Of a stretch of DNA of 48,589 nucleotides, positions 1 to 10,695 are shown piece after piece. The position numbers were made by a program, and so were the translations under genes. Source of the stretch: Pseudomonas saliphila (GTDB lineage Bacteria > Pseudomonadota > Gammaproteobacteria > Pseudomonadales > Pseudomonadaceae); the NCBI RefSeq assembly GCF_008638345.1, contig NZ_VTVA01000024.1, forward strand, positions 858-49,446, read 5' to 3'. Numbering within the stretch: position 1 is the stretch's first letter; every line of letters begins with the position of its first letter. A model generated the notes under the pieces. The model saw only the letters and a program-made list of their open reading frames with translations. It did no database searches and was not told the DNA's origin.

Positions 1-1
1 T

Positions 2-895
2 TGCCGATCCTCGGGTGTGGCCGATCACTATGCCGAGAATGACGAGCACGCACTGGCGTTAGCCCGGCGTTGTATTGCCCATCTCAACTGGCGCAAGCAA
101 GGCGTGCTGAATAGCCGCCAGGCCATTGCCCCGCGCTTTCCAGCGGAGGATTTGTACGGGCTGATCCCGGCCGATCCCAAGCATCCGCTCGAGATACGCG
201 AAGTCATCGCCCGGCTGGTCGATGACAGCGCCTTTGATGAGTTCAAGGCGTTGTTCGGCACCACCCTGGTGTGCGGCTTCGCCCATCTGCAAGGTTATCC
301 GGTGGCGGTACTGGCTAACAACGGGGTGTTGTTCAGCGAGTCAGCGCAGAAGGGGGCGCATTTCATTGAGCTGGCCTGCCAGCGCGGCATTCCGCTGCTG
401 TTTCTGCAGAACATCACCGGCTTCATGGTCGGGCAAAAATACGAAGCCGGTGGCATTGCCAAGCACGGGGCCAAGCTGGTCGCCGCCGTGGCCTGCGCCC
501 GCGTGCCCAAGTTCACGGTTATCATCGGCGGCAGCTTTGGCGCCGGCAATTACGGCATGTGCGGCCGGGCCTATGATCCGCGCTTTTTGTGGATGTGGCC
601 GAATGCCCGCGTCGGCGTGATGGGCGCCGAACAGGCCGCCGGCGTGCTGGTGCAGGTCAAGCGCGAGCAGGCCGAACGCCACGGCGAGACGTTTTCCGAC
701 GAGCAGGAACAGGCGCTACGCCAGCCGATTCTCGATCAGTATGAACATCAGGGGCACCCTTATTATTCCAGCGCCCGGCTCTGGGATGACGGCGTGATCG
801 ACCCGGCGCAGACACGGGACATTCTCGGACTGGCGATCTCCGCCGCCCTCAACGCGCCGATCGAGCCGACGCGCTTCGGTGTATTCAGAATGTAA
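2..895 (+). CDS. liuB: Methylcrotonoyl-CoA carboxylase beta subunit, 3' part
   Basis: Carboxyltransferase subunit of 3-methylcrotonyl-CoA carboxylase. It moves CO2 from biotin on the alpha subunit to 3-methylcrotonyl-CoA in leucine and isovalerate breakdown. The frame is open from the first bases of the window, so the start lies outside; about 298 residues of a usual ~535 are visible. What is seen is the C-terminal carboxyltransferase half, including the stretches [24 protein letters not shown] and [12 protein letters not shown] typical of acyl-CoA carboxyltransferase beta chains. The GTG at 17 is internal and is not a start. It is followed 44 bases later by liuC on the same strand, and the order liuB-liuC-liuD-liuE is the usual Pseudomonas liu operon. 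Family assignment is firm; the missing N-terminus cannot be judged. Confidence 0.95.
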   Translation, partial: CRSSGVADHYAENDEHALALARRCIAHLNWRKQGVLNSRQAIAPRFPAEDLYGLIPADPKHPLEIREVIARLVDDSAFDEFKALFGTTLVCGFAHLQGYPVAVLANNGVLFSESAQKGAHFIELACQRGIPLLFLQNITGFMVGQKYEAGGIAKHGAKLVAAVACARVPKFTVIIGGSFGAGNYGMCGRAYDPRFLWMWPNARVGVMGAEQAAGVLVQVKREQAERHGETFSDEQEQALRQPILDQYEHQGHPYYSSARLWDDGVIDPAQTRDILGLAISAALNAPIEPTRFGVFRM

Positions 896-939
896 GCGCC
901 TTGCCAGTTACGGCTCCACAGACAGCGGAAGACAGATGT

Positions 940-1731
940 ATGACGGATTTCACTACCATTGAGCTTGAACGTGATGCACAGGGCGTCGCCACGCTGTGGC
1001 TCAACCGGCCGGACAAGAACAATGCCTTTAACGCCGAGATGATTGCCGAATTGCTGCAGGCTATTGATCAGGTGCAGTCGGATGACTCGCTGCGTTTTCT
1101 GATCCTGCGCGGACGTGGCCGGCATTTCTCCGCTGGCGCGGATCTGAGCTGGATGCAGGCGTCCGCGGAACTGGATTACAACGCCAATCTCAGCGACGCC
1201 CGTGAGCTGGCGCAACTGATGGCCAGTCTGAGCCAGCTTCGGCTGCCAACGCTGGCCGTGGTGCATGGTGCTGCCTACGGCGGCGCGCTGGGGCTGGTGA
1301 GTTGTTGCGATATGGCGATCGGCGCAGAAGAGGCGCAGTTCTGTCTGTCAGAGGTACGTATCGGCTTGATTCCGGCCGTGGTCAGTCCCTTTGTCGTGCA
1401 GGCCATGGGCGCACGCGCCACCCGACGTTACGCGCTGACCGCCGAGCGCTTCGATGGCCGGACGGCGCGCGAACTGGGGCTGCTTGCCGAATGCTACCCG
1501 GCTGAAAACCTCGATCAGGCCCTGCAGGGCTGGGTCGACAATATGTTGCTGAACAGCCCAGCGGCGATGCGTGCGACCAAGCTACTGATGCTTGAGGTCA
1601 AACAGGGCGAATTTTCCACGCCGCTGCGCCGCTACACCGAGGCCGCCATCGCACGCATCCGCGTCAGTCCTGAGGGCCAAGAGGGGCTGAAGGCCTTTCT
1701 GGAAAAACGCAAACCGGTGTGGCAAGCATGA
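940..1731 (+). CDS. liuC: Methylglutaconyl-CoA hydratase (enoyl-CoA hydratase family)
   Basis: Crotonase-fold enzyme of 263 residues that hydrates 3-methylglutaconyl-CoA to HMG-CoA, the step after the carboxylase in leucine degradation. The crotonase oxyanion-hole segments are visible: HFSAGADLSWM near the N-terminal third and AYGGALGLV further on. I chose the ATG at 940, which has GGAAG eight bases upstream, over an in-frame TTG at 901 that would add 13 unconserved residues. Its stop TGA overlaps the liuD start as ATGA (1728-1731), which implies translational coupling with the carboxylase alpha subunit. The specific substrate is inferred from the operon position between liuB and liuD. Confidence 0.93.
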   Translation: MTDFTTIELERDAQGVATLWLNRPDKNNAFNAEMIAELLQAIDQVQSDDSLRFLILRGRGRHFSAGADLSWMQASAELDYNANLSDARELAQLMASLSQLRLPTLAVVHGAAYGGALGLVSCCDMAIGAEEAQFCLSEVRIGLIPAVVSPFVVQAMGARATRRYALTAERFDGRTARELGLLAECYPAENLDQALQGWVDNMLLNSPAAMRATKLLMLEVKQGEFSTPLRRYTEAAIARIRVSPEGQEGLKAFLEKRKPVWQA

Positions 1732-3632
1732 TTAGTTGCGTGCTGGTCGCCAATCGCGGCGAAATCGCCTGCCGGATCATGCGCACCTGCCGCGAGCTCG
1801 GCATTGTCTCTGTTGCCGTGCACAGTGACATCGACCGCAGCGCCCGGCATGTGCGCGAAGCGGATAAGGCAGTCGCGCTGGGCGGCGCCAAGCCCGCCGA
1901 CAGTTACCTGCGCATTGACGCCCTCATCGAGGCCGCGCGCCAGAGCGGCTGTCAGGCGATTCATCCGGGTTACGGTTTTCTCTCGGAGAACGCCGAATTC
2001 GCCCGCGCCATCGAAGCCGCCGGGCTGATCCTGCTTGGTCCGCCTGCGTCGGCCATCGACGCCATGGGCAGTAAATCCGCCGCCAAGGCCTTGATGCACG
2101 AAGCCGGTGTGCCGCTGGTGCCGGGGTATCACGGTGCGGATCAGAGTCTCGACACCTTCCGCGATGAAGCCGCGCGCATCGGTTATCCGGTGCTGCTCAA
2201 GGCCAGCGCCGGCGGTGGTGGCAAAGGCATGAAAGTGGTCGAGTCCGGGTCCGAGCTGGCCGAGGCGTTGGCCTCGGCGCAACGGGAAGCGCGGTCATCC
2301 TTCGGTGATGCGCGGATCCTGGTTGAGAAATACCTGCTCAAGCCCCGTCATATCGAGATCCAGGTGTTTGCCGATCAGCATGGCGGCTGCATCTATCTCA
2401 ACGAGCGCGATTGCTCCATCCAGCGGCGGCATCAGAAGGTCGTTGAAGAAGCGCCAGCGCCTGGTCTGACGCCCGCGCTGCGGGCCGCCATGGGCGAGGC
2501 GGCGGTCAAGGCGGCACAGGCGATCGGATATGTCGGCGCCGGTACCGTCGAGTTCCTGTTCGACGAGCGCGGCGAATTCTTCTTCATGGAGATGAACACT
2601 CGGTTGCAGGTCGAGCATCCGGTGACCGAGGCCATTACCGGGCTGGACCTGGTCGCCTGGCAGATACGCATTGCCGAGGGCGAGCCGCTGCCGCTGAGCC
2701 AGTCCCAGGTGCCGCTCAATGGTCACGCCATCGAAGTGCGGCTGTACGCCGAGGATCCTGCCAGCGGCTTTCTGCCCTCCACCGGCCGGCTTGATCTGTA
2801 CCGCGAGCCGGCAGCCGGCCCCGGCCGGCGGATCGACAGCGGCATCGAGCAGGGTGATGAGGTGTCACCTTTCTATGATCCGATGCTGGGCAAGCTGATT
2901 GCCTGGGGCGAGACACGGGAGCTGGCCAGACGCCGCTTGCTGCAAATGCTCGGCGAAACAGTGGTTGGCGGGCTGCACACCAATCTGGCGTTTCTCATGC
3001 GGGTCATAGCCCACCCGGCCTTTGCCGCAGCGGAGCTGGATACCGGTTTCATCCCGCGTCACGAGGCGCAGTTGCTGCCCACGCCCGAGCCCTTGCCTGA
3101 TGCGTTCTGGCAGGCGGCCGCCGACGCCTGGCTGGCCACTGAATCGCCGATCCAGCGGGACGATGATATGCATTCGCCCTGGGCCCGCCTTGATGGCTGG
3201 CGCGCGGGCCTGAGCAATGCCCAACCGCTGCATCTGAACTGCGCCGGCGAACGCAAGCGAATAGTCCCCTGCGCCGATCACGCGGCAACCGCTGCCGCAC
3301 AATACATTCGCCAGGGCGCGACGCTGTACCTGCACTGGTACCACGACTGGCTGGCAGTACGGACGGTCAATCCGCTGGCGGAAGTGCAGGCGTCCCTTGC
3401 GCCGCAGGGCAGCCTGACCGCGCCAATGAACGGCAACATCGTTCGGGTACTGGTGCAGGCCGGGGATGAGGTGGCCGCCGGTGCGCCCCTGGTGGTGCTG
3501 GAGGCAATGAAGATGGAGCACAGTATTCGTGCCCCGGCCGCCGGACAGGTGCGTGAGATTTTCTATGCTGAAGGTGCGATGGTGGCCGAAGGCGCGGTAT
3601 TGATCGATTTGCACAGCCCGGCTGAAGCCTAA
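1728..3632 (+). CDS. liuD: Methylcrotonoyl-CoA carboxylase alpha (biotin carboxylase/biotinyl) subunit
   Basis: ATP-dependent biotin carboxylase and biotin carrier subunit (634 residues) that pairs with LiuB. Domain order is a biotin carboxylase N-domain (about 1-110, starting ISCVLVANRGEIACRI), ATP-grasp (about 115-310, glycine-rich ASAGGGGKGMK loop), carboxylase C-domain (about 335-440) and a C-terminal biotinyl domain. The biotin-accepting motif EAMKMEH puts the modified lysine near residue 595. The ATG at 1728 overlaps the liuC stop by four bases (ATGA). A GTG at 1719 would add three residues and is less likely. The length is slightly short of the usual 650-670, but all core motifs are present. 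Forty bases separate it from liuE. Confidence 0.95.
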   Translation: MISCVLVANRGEIACRIMRTCRELGIVSVAVHSDIDRSARHVREADKAVALGGAKPADSYLRIDALIEAARQSGCQAIHPGYGFLSENAEFARAIEAAGLILLGPPASAIDAMGSKSAAKALMHEAGVPLVPGYHGADQSLDTFRDEAARIGYPVLLKASAGGGGKGMKVVESGSELAEALASAQREARSSFGDARILVEKYLLKPRHIEIQVFADQHGGCIYLNERDCSIQRRHQKVVEEAPAPGLTPALRAAMGEAAVKAAQAIGYVGAGTVEFLFDERGEFFFMEMNTRLQVEHPVTEAITGLDLVAWQIRIAEGEPLPLSQSQVPLNGHAIEVRLYAEDPASGFLPSTGRLDLYREPAAGPGRRIDSGIEQGDEVSPFYDPMLGKLIAWGETRELARRRLLQMLGETVVGGLHTNLAFLMRVIAHPAFAAAELDTGFIPRHEAQLLPTPEPLPDAFWQAAADAWLATESPIQRDDDMHSPWARLDGWRAGLSNAQPLHLNCAGERKRIVPCADHAATAAAQYIRQGATLYLHWYHDWLAVRTVNPLAEVQASLAPQGSLTAPMNGNIVRVLVQAGDEVAAGAPLVVLEAMKMEHSIRAPAAGQVREIFYAEGAMVAEGAVLIDLHSPAEA

Positions 3633-3672
3633 TAGCGTAGCGAAACCTGAGCATCATTAAAGGACCAACAGC

Positions 3673-4581
3673 ATGAATCAGAGCCTTCCCACCCAGGTAC
3701 GCCTCGTTGAAGTAGGCCCCCGTGACGGGCTGCAGAACGAGAAGCAGCCGATCAGCGTTGCGGACAAGGTGCGGCTGGTCGATGACCTGACCGACGCTGG
3801 CCTGCCCTATATCGAGGTAGGCAGCTTCGTCTCGCCCAAGTGGGTGCCGCAGATGGCTGGCAGCGCCGAGGTGTTCGCCGGTATCAGGCAGCGCCCCGGC
3901 GTGATCTACGCGGCGCTGGCGCCGAATCTCAAGGGGCTGGACGCGGCGTTGGCGGCCGGCGTCAAGGAAGTCGCGGTGTTTGCCGCGGCCTCGGAGTCGT
4001 TCTCGCAGAAAAACATCAATTGCTCCATAGCCGAAAGCCTGGCGCGTTTTGCTCCGCTCATGCAGCAGGCGCAGCGACACGGCATGCGCGTGCGCGGCTA
4101 TGTCTCCTGCGTGCTGGGTTGCCCCTACGAGGGCGCGGTGCCGCGTGAGCAGGTGGCGAGCATCGCCACTGAACTGCTGTCGATGGGCTGTTATGAGGTG
4201 TGCCTGGCCGATACCATTGGCGTGGGCACCGCCGGCCAGACACGCAGCCTGTTCGATTTTGTTGGCCGCGACATCTCGCGCCAGCAGCTGGCCGGCCACT
4301 TCCACGATACCTATGGCCAGGCGCTGACCAATATCTACGCCGGACTGCTCGAAGGTATCAGCGTATTCGACAGCTCGGTCGCCGGACTCGGCGGCTGTCC
4401 CTATGCCGCGGGTGCCACGGGCAACGTCGCCACCGAAGACGTGCTGTATCTGCTCAACGGACTGGGCATCCATACCGGCGTCAACCTGGATCAGGTAATC
4501 GCCGCCGGGCAACGTATCTGCACCCTGCTCGACAAGCCGAACGGTTCGCGTGTCGCGCGGGCCATCCTGGCCAAGGCCTGA
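3673..4581 (+). CDS. liuE: Hydroxymethylglutaryl-CoA lyase
   Basis: Cleaves HMG-CoA to acetyl-CoA and acetoacetate, the last step of the leucine branch. The 302 residues form a TIM barrel of the HMGL-like family. The N-terminal metal-site motif VEVGPRDGLQNEK, the strand LADTIGVGTAGQ and the signature loop GLGGCPYAAGATGNVATED with its catalytic cysteine are all present. The ATG at 3673 is preceded by AAAGGA at a normal distance. The next gene begins 10 bases after its stop, and the product acetoacetate is the substrate of that next enzyme. Confidence 0.96.
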   Translation: MNQSLPTQVRLVEVGPRDGLQNEKQPISVADKVRLVDDLTDAGLPYIEVGSFVSPKWVPQMAGSAEVFAGIRQRPGVIYAALAPNLKGLDAALAAGVKEVAVFAAASESFSQKNINCSIAESLARFAPLMQQAQRHGMRVRGYVSCVLGCPYEGAVPREQVASIATELLSMGCYEVCLADTIGVGTAGQTRSLFDFVGRDISRQQLAGHFHDTYGQALTNIYAGLLEGISVFDSSVAGLGGCPYAAGATGNVATEDVLYLLNGLGIHTGVNLDQVIAAGQRICTLLDKPNGSRVARAILAKA

Positions 4582-4591
4582 GGATCCCGCT

Positions 4592-6547
<1,956 letters not shown>

Positions 6548-6605
6548 CCCCCCTTTTCTCGGGGACGAGCGCCTTGGGCTCGACGACAGGTTAGCCGCAG
6601 ATATT

Positions 6606-6632
6606 GGCGTAGCGCAGGCGCGCTACACCCCC
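6606..6632. repeat. REP-like GTAGCGC palindromic element, copy 1
   Basis: A 27-base imperfect palindrome, GGCGTAGCGC at one end and GCGCTACACC at the other, lies in the gap after acetoacetyl-CoA synthetase. Its reverse complement matches positions 24068-24094 at 26 of 27 bases, so it is one member of a dispersed extragenic repeat. The size, GC content and palindromic layout resemble Pseudomonas REP elements, but I do not recognise a named family. Confidence 0.6.
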
Positions 6633-6635
6633 GGG

Positions 6636-6663
6636 TTGACCGCGCGCGGTCGTCGGCTTTAAT
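6636..6663 (+). promoter_or_regulatory. Candidate sigma70 promoter with internal palindrome before the ThDP enzyme
   Basis: TTGACC at 6636-6641 and TTTAAT at 6658-6663 are separated by 16 bases, a plausible -35/-10 pair about 105 bases before the ATG at 6769. The perfect palindrome GACCGCGCGCGGTC (6638-6651) overlaps the -35 element and the spacer, where a repressor could act. The promoter call rests only on consensus similarity; no regulator gene adjoins it. Confidence 0.45.
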
Positions 6664-6768
6664 CAAATCAGCGAACCCTCCCAGCTCCAACCGGTCACAA
6701 CCTCATGGCAGGCATTGACGCGCGTCTCCCTTTTTCGCGCGGTCACGTCCAGCTCAAGCGAGGGTTCC

Positions 6769-8550
6769 ATGGCAACAGTCAGCGAATATTTTATCGAACG
6801 GCTCTACCTGTGGGGCATTCGCCGTATCTACGGCTACCCCGGCGATGGCATCAATGGCGTGTTTGGCGCACTCGATCGGGCCAATGGCAAGATCAAGTTT
6901 ATCCAGGTGCGGCATGAAGAGATGGCCGCATTCATGGCTTCGGCTGATGCCAAGTTTTCCGGCGGACTCGGCGTCTGTATTGCCACCTCCGGCCCTGGCG
7001 CCTCGCATCTGTTGACCGGGCTCTACGATGCGCGCATGGATCATATGCCGGTGCTGGCTATTACCGGGCAGCAGGCACGTACCGCCATGGGCGGTCACTA
7101 CCAGCAGGAACTGGATCTGGTCTCCATGTTCAAGGATGTGGCCGGTGCTTTTGTACAACAGGCCAGCGCGCCGTCGCAGGTGCGGCATCTGGTGGACCGC
7201 GCCATCCGCACTGCCTATGGCGAGCGCACAGTGGCGGCAATCATTTTGCCGAACGATCTGCAGGAAATGGAATACAGCGAACCTGAGCGATCCCACGGGA
7301 CTATCCATTCCGGTATCGGTTATAGCCGGCCCAAGGTCGTGCCGTTTGATGCAGACCTGCGCCTGGCCGCCGAGGTGCTGAACCAAGGCAAGAAAGTCGC
7401 CATTCTGGTGGGTGCTGGCGCGCTGCAGGCCACTGACGAAGTTATTCAGATCGCGGATAAACTTGGCGCCGGAGTAGCCAAGGCGCTGCTCGGCAAGGCT
7501 GTGCTGCCGGATGACCTGCCCTGGGTGACGGGGTGCATCGGCCTGCTGGGCACCGAGCCCAGCTACAAGTTGATGACCGAATGCGACACCTTGTTGATGA
7601 TTGGTTCAGGCTTTCCCTATTCGGAGTTTCTCCCTGAGGAAGGCCAGGCGCGTGGCGTGCAGATCGACCTCAAGGCGGACATGCTCAGCCTGCGCTATCC
7701 AATGGAAGTGAATCTGCAGGGCGACGCGGCGGAAACCTTGCGGGCGCTGCTGCCACTGCTACAGGACAAGACCGATCGCAGCTGGCGTGGAAAAATCGAA
7801 GGCTGGCGCGCGGACTGGGAACAGACCCTTGAATCGCGCGCGATGATGTCGGCCGATCCAATCAATCCGCAGCGGGTTGTATTCGAGCTCTCGCCGCGTC
7901 TGCCCAACCGGGCGATCATCACCTGCGACTCGGGTTCTGCCGCCAACTGGTTTGCCCGCGACCTGAAGATTCGCCTGGACATGATGTGCTCGCTGTCAGG
8001 CGGGCTGGCTTCGATGGGTGCCGCAGTGCCCTACGCGATTGCCGCCAAGTTCTGTCATCCGGACCGGCCAGTCGTAGCGATGGTAGGCGACGGCGCGATG
8101 CAGATGAGCAACATGGCCGAGCTGATCACGGTCGCCAAGTACTGGCAGGAGTGGACCAACAAGCAGTGGATATGTGCGGTCTTCAACAACGAGGATCTGA
8201 ATCAGGTGACCTGGGAGCAGCGCGTGATGGAGGGTGATCCCAAGTACGCAGCAGCCCAGCAGATCCCCAATGTGCCCTACCACAAGTTTGCCGAACTGAT
8301 CGGGCTCAAGGGCATCTATGTCGACAGCGAAGACCGGGTGGCGTCCGCCTGGGAGGAAGCGCTCGCCTCGGATCGCCCGGTAGTGATCGAATTCAAGACT
8401 GACCCGGACGTTCCACCGTTGCCGCCGCACATCAAGTTCGAGCAGGCGAAAATGTATGCCTCGACACTGCTGCAGGGCGACCCGAACCAGCGTGGCATTA
8501 TCACCCAGACAATCAAGCAGATGCTTGGCGGTGTGCTGCGGCCGAAATGA
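6769..8550 (+). CDS. Thiamine-pyrophosphate-dependent enzyme, pyruvate oxidase/acetolactate synthase-like
   Basis: A 593-residue member of the ThDP decarboxylase/oxidase superfamily (acetolactate synthase, pyruvate oxidase, POX-like). The N-terminal PYR domain has RHEE near residues 48-51, which supplies the cofactor-activating glutamate. A central nucleotide-binding-like domain follows. The C-terminal ThDP domain carries GDGAMQMSNM (from about residue 440) and FNNED, the GDG...NN magnesium/diphosphate motif. Physiological substrate is uncertain: pyruvate oxidase-like activity is one option, but such genes are usually annotated only as thiamine-pyrophosphate-requiring protein. The ATG at 6769 has GAGGG just upstream; a TTG at 6715 is less likely. 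It is monocistronic, with its own promoter candidate, and faces the diguanylate cyclase tail to tail. Confidence 0.85.
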   Translation: MATVSEYFIERLYLWGIRRIYGYPGDGINGVFGALDRANGKIKFIQVRHEEMAAFMASADAKFSGGLGVCIATSGPGASHLLTGLYDARMDHMPVLAITGQQARTAMGGHYQQELDLVSMFKDVAGAFVQQASAPSQVRHLVDRAIRTAYGERTVAAIILPNDLQEMEYSEPERSHGTIHSGIGYSRPKVVPFDADLRLAAEVLNQGKKVAILVGAGALQATDEVIQIADKLGAGVAKALLGKAVLPDDLPWVTGCIGLLGTEPSYKLMTECDTLLMIGSGFPYSEFLPEEGQARGVQIDLKADMLSLRYPMEVNLQGDAAETLRALLPLLQDKTDRSWRGKIEGWRADWEQTLESRAMMSADPINPQRVVFELSPRLPNRAIITCDSGSAANWFARDLKIRLDMMCSLSGGLASMGAAVPYAIAAKFCHPDRPVVAMVGDGAMQMSNMAELITVAKYWQEWTNKQWICAVFNNEDLNQVTWEQRVMEGDPKYAAAQQIPNVPYHKFAELIGLKGIYVDSEDRVASAWEEALASDRPVVIEFKTDPDVPPLPPHIKFEQAKMYASTLLQGDPNQRGIITQTIKQMLGGVLRPK

Positions 8551-8594
8551 ATCAGTGGGCCAGTGCCCTCAGGCGGCGAGTCCGGTGATGCTAC

Positions 8595-10253
8595 TTACGA
8601 TGCGTCGCTGCGCTCGGTCGCCGCGATGATGCAATTGCGGCCCTGGGATTTGGCCAGATAGAGTTTGGCGTCGGCGCTTTCCAGTTGTTCGCTGGCCTCC
8701 CAGATGGGCGCCTGACAGGCACTGATACCCGCGCTGAAACTGCAGCGAAACAGGCCATTGCTGCCGCTGAATTGCAGCTCGTTGAAGGCCACGCGGATTT
8801 CATCAAGGATGCGCTTGGCATCCGCTGCGTGACAGTCAGGCAGGACCGCGACGAACTCCTCGCCACCGTAGCGCCCCAGCCGGTCGATCTTGCGCAGACG
8901 CTGGCGCAGCAGGTTGGCCAGCGCGCGGATCACGTTGTCGCCCACCGCGTGTCCGTGCTGATCATTGACTGATTTGAAGTGATCGATATCGATCATGGCA
9001 ATACTCACCGGGCGGTGGGTCCGGCAGGCGCGTTCCAGTTCGATCTCTACCTGTTCCTTGATATCGGCGTGCTTGAGCAGGCCGGTCAAGCTGTCGCGCG
9101 CCAGTGCCTGGCTCAGCAGCCGGGCGCGCTGGGCCCGGGAATACACCGCATTGACCAGCGCATTGTCGGAGATCGGCTTGGTGATGAAATCATCCCCGGC
9201 CTTGAGCAGCGCATCCTTCTGCCGGGTGACGTCAGTCTCTGCCGACAGATACACCACCGGCACGCGCAACCAGTTGTCGTCCAGCCGAATCATCTGCGCC
9301 AGCTCGGGGCCGGAATAGTCCGGCATATTGATATCCATGAGGATGACATCAGGCATGAAGGCGTCCATCTGCTCTAGCAGCCGGCGCGGATCGTTGACGA
9401 TCTCGACGCGCATGGCAGCATTGATCAGTACGGCCTGATAACGCTGGGCGAGGGTTTCATCGTCATCCACCAGCATGATCCGAAACGGCTCGCTCTGCAG
9501 GCTGTTGAGACAGCGCTCGAGCCGGTCTTCCAGCTTGGCCAGATCCACTGGCCGGGAAAACAGGCCCTGGGCACCGGCGCGCACGGCGCTGAGCTGGAAA
9601 TCGAAGTCTTCGTTGTCGCTGATCAGGATCAACGGCAAAGGCGTGCTGCGTCCCGCCTGCATTGGACCCAGTTGCCCGAGCACTGTGCTGCCCTGCACAT
9701 CAGCGGCGATATCCAGAATCAGTGCGTCTGCCTGGTTCGTGTTCAAGGCGTGCCGGAGTTCGCCAACCTGCGTGTGCAGCACCACCTGATAACCAAAGCT
9801 CTCCAGGGTATGGTTCAGGCGCTTGGCAAAGTGAGCATCCTGCTCCAGCACATGGATACAGTGCGGTCGATCGACGCGGTCATCCACTCCTTTTGGCGGA
9901 GCGAGCGGCGACTCCTGCGTTTCGCTGCGTCGCAGCAGGGCAAGCTCGGCGATACCCTTGAGCAGTGCCTGTTGCGCAGGGTGGTCACATTGCTGGTGCT
10001 CGGTCAGCACGCGGACTTGCAGCTCCAGCTCGCGAGCGCGGGAGCCCAGCGCCGGATAGCCAAAGGTGCCAGCCGCGCCGGCCAGCTTGTGTAACTGTTC
10101 GCGGATGCGCTGCAGCGAGCCTGACGCCAATGCCCATGAGTCGGGCAGTTCGCGCACCATTTGCTCCAGAGCGGGGAGCTCGCTATCCAGACGTTCGCGA
10201 AACCCGTCAGCAAGCACCGCCAGCTGCTGTCTGAGTTGTTCAGCCTTGTCCAT
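8595..10253 (-). CDS. Hpt-REC-REC-GGDEF diguanylate cyclase
   Basis: Cytoplasmic two-component output protein of 552 residues, predicted to make cyclic di-GMP from GTP. Residues 1-100 form an Hpt domain with LHKLAGAAGTFGY, the phospho-acceptor being His55. A first receiver (about 128-245) keeps an aspartate in ALILDIAAD but has SRPV where the conserved KP lysine should be, so it may be degenerate. A second receiver (about 255-372) is canonical (LVDDDE, LMDINMP, ITKPI). The GGDEF domain follows, with active-site GGEEF at 463-467 and an inhibitory I-site RKID five residues before it. It is the last gene of the signalling operon; its start lies 14 bases inside the preceding receiver gene. A histidine phosphotransfer domain on the cyclase itself suggests it closes a phosphorelay from the upstream kinase and receiver. 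Confidence 0.9.
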   Translation of the reverse strand: MDKAEQLRQQLAVLADGFRERLDSELPALEQMVRELPDSWALASGSLQRIREQLHKLAGAAGTFGYPALGSRARELELQVRVLTEHQQCDHPAQQALLKGIAELALLRRSETQESPLAPPKGVDDRVDRPHCIHVLEQDAHFAKRLNHTLESFGYQVVLHTQVGELRHALNTNQADALILDIAADVQGSTVLGQLGPMQAGRSTPLPLILISDNEDFDFQLSAVRAGAQGLFSRPVDLAKLEDRLERCLNSLQSEPFRIMLVDDDETLAQRYQAVLINAAMRVEIVNDPRRLLEQMDAFMPDVILMDINMPDYSGPELAQMIRLDDNWLRVPVVYLSAETDVTRQKDALLKAGDDFITKPISDNALVNAVYSRAQRARLLSQALARDSLTGLLKHADIKEQVEIELERACRTHRPVSIAMIDIDHFKSVNDQHGHAVGDNVIRALANLLRQRLRKIDRLGRYGGEEFVAVLPDCHAADAKRILDEIRVAFNELQFSGSNGLFRCSFSAGISACQAPIWEASEQLESADAKLYLAKSQGRNCIIAATERSDAS

Positions 10254-10695
10254 GCCAGGTCCTCCAGATGTGTCGCAATTGATCCGATAGCGTCATCGGG
10301 TCGAAGGGCTTGACGATGACATCGGCGGCGCCCAGACGTTTATATTCGTCTATCTCGGCGGGTTGAATCTTGGCGGTCATGAACACTACGGGGCAGGCGG
10401 CGAGCACCTGCATTTGTTGTAATTGACGCAAGGTTTCCGGGCCATCCATTTCCGGCATCATCACATCCAGCAGGATCAGCTCTGGTTGGAAGGATGCCAC
10501 GGCAGCAAGACCGGCAGCGCCGGACGCACAGGTCAAGACCATGAATCCGCCGAGCACCTCCAGTGCCACCCGGGCAATTTCCTGGATCGAAACGTCGTCT
10601 TCGATGTGCAAAATGCGTTCAAGCTGTTTCATCTGATTGGCTCCGGCGGTGGCTCCCCGCGCATCCACGCTGCATGGCAGCTGACTGTTGTTCAT
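10240..10695 (-). CDS. Single-domain response regulator (CheY-like receiver)
   Basis: A 151-residue protein consisting of one receiver domain and no output domain. The acidic pair (HIEDD), phospho-acceptor aspartate (LILLDVMMPEMDG), threonine (FMTAK) and lysine (VIVKPF) are all present, so it should be phosphorylatable. The start ATG at 10695 shares one base with the TGA stop of the histidine kinase (TGATG) and has GGAG upstream, which suggests coupled translation. An internal ATG at 10632, also with GGAG upstream, would give a more usual start at MKQLERILHIEDD. Its 3' end overlaps the start of the Hpt/GGDEF gene by 14 bases. It is probably the shuttle between the kinase and the Hpt domain. 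Confidence 0.88.
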   Translation of the reverse strand: MNNSQLPCSVDARGATAGANQMKQLERILHIEDDVSIQEIARVALEVLGGFMVLTCASGAAGLAAVASFQPELILLDVMMPEMDGPETLRQLQQMQVLAACPVVFMTAKIQPAEIDEYKRLGAADVIVKPFDPMTLSDQLRHIWRTWHGQG

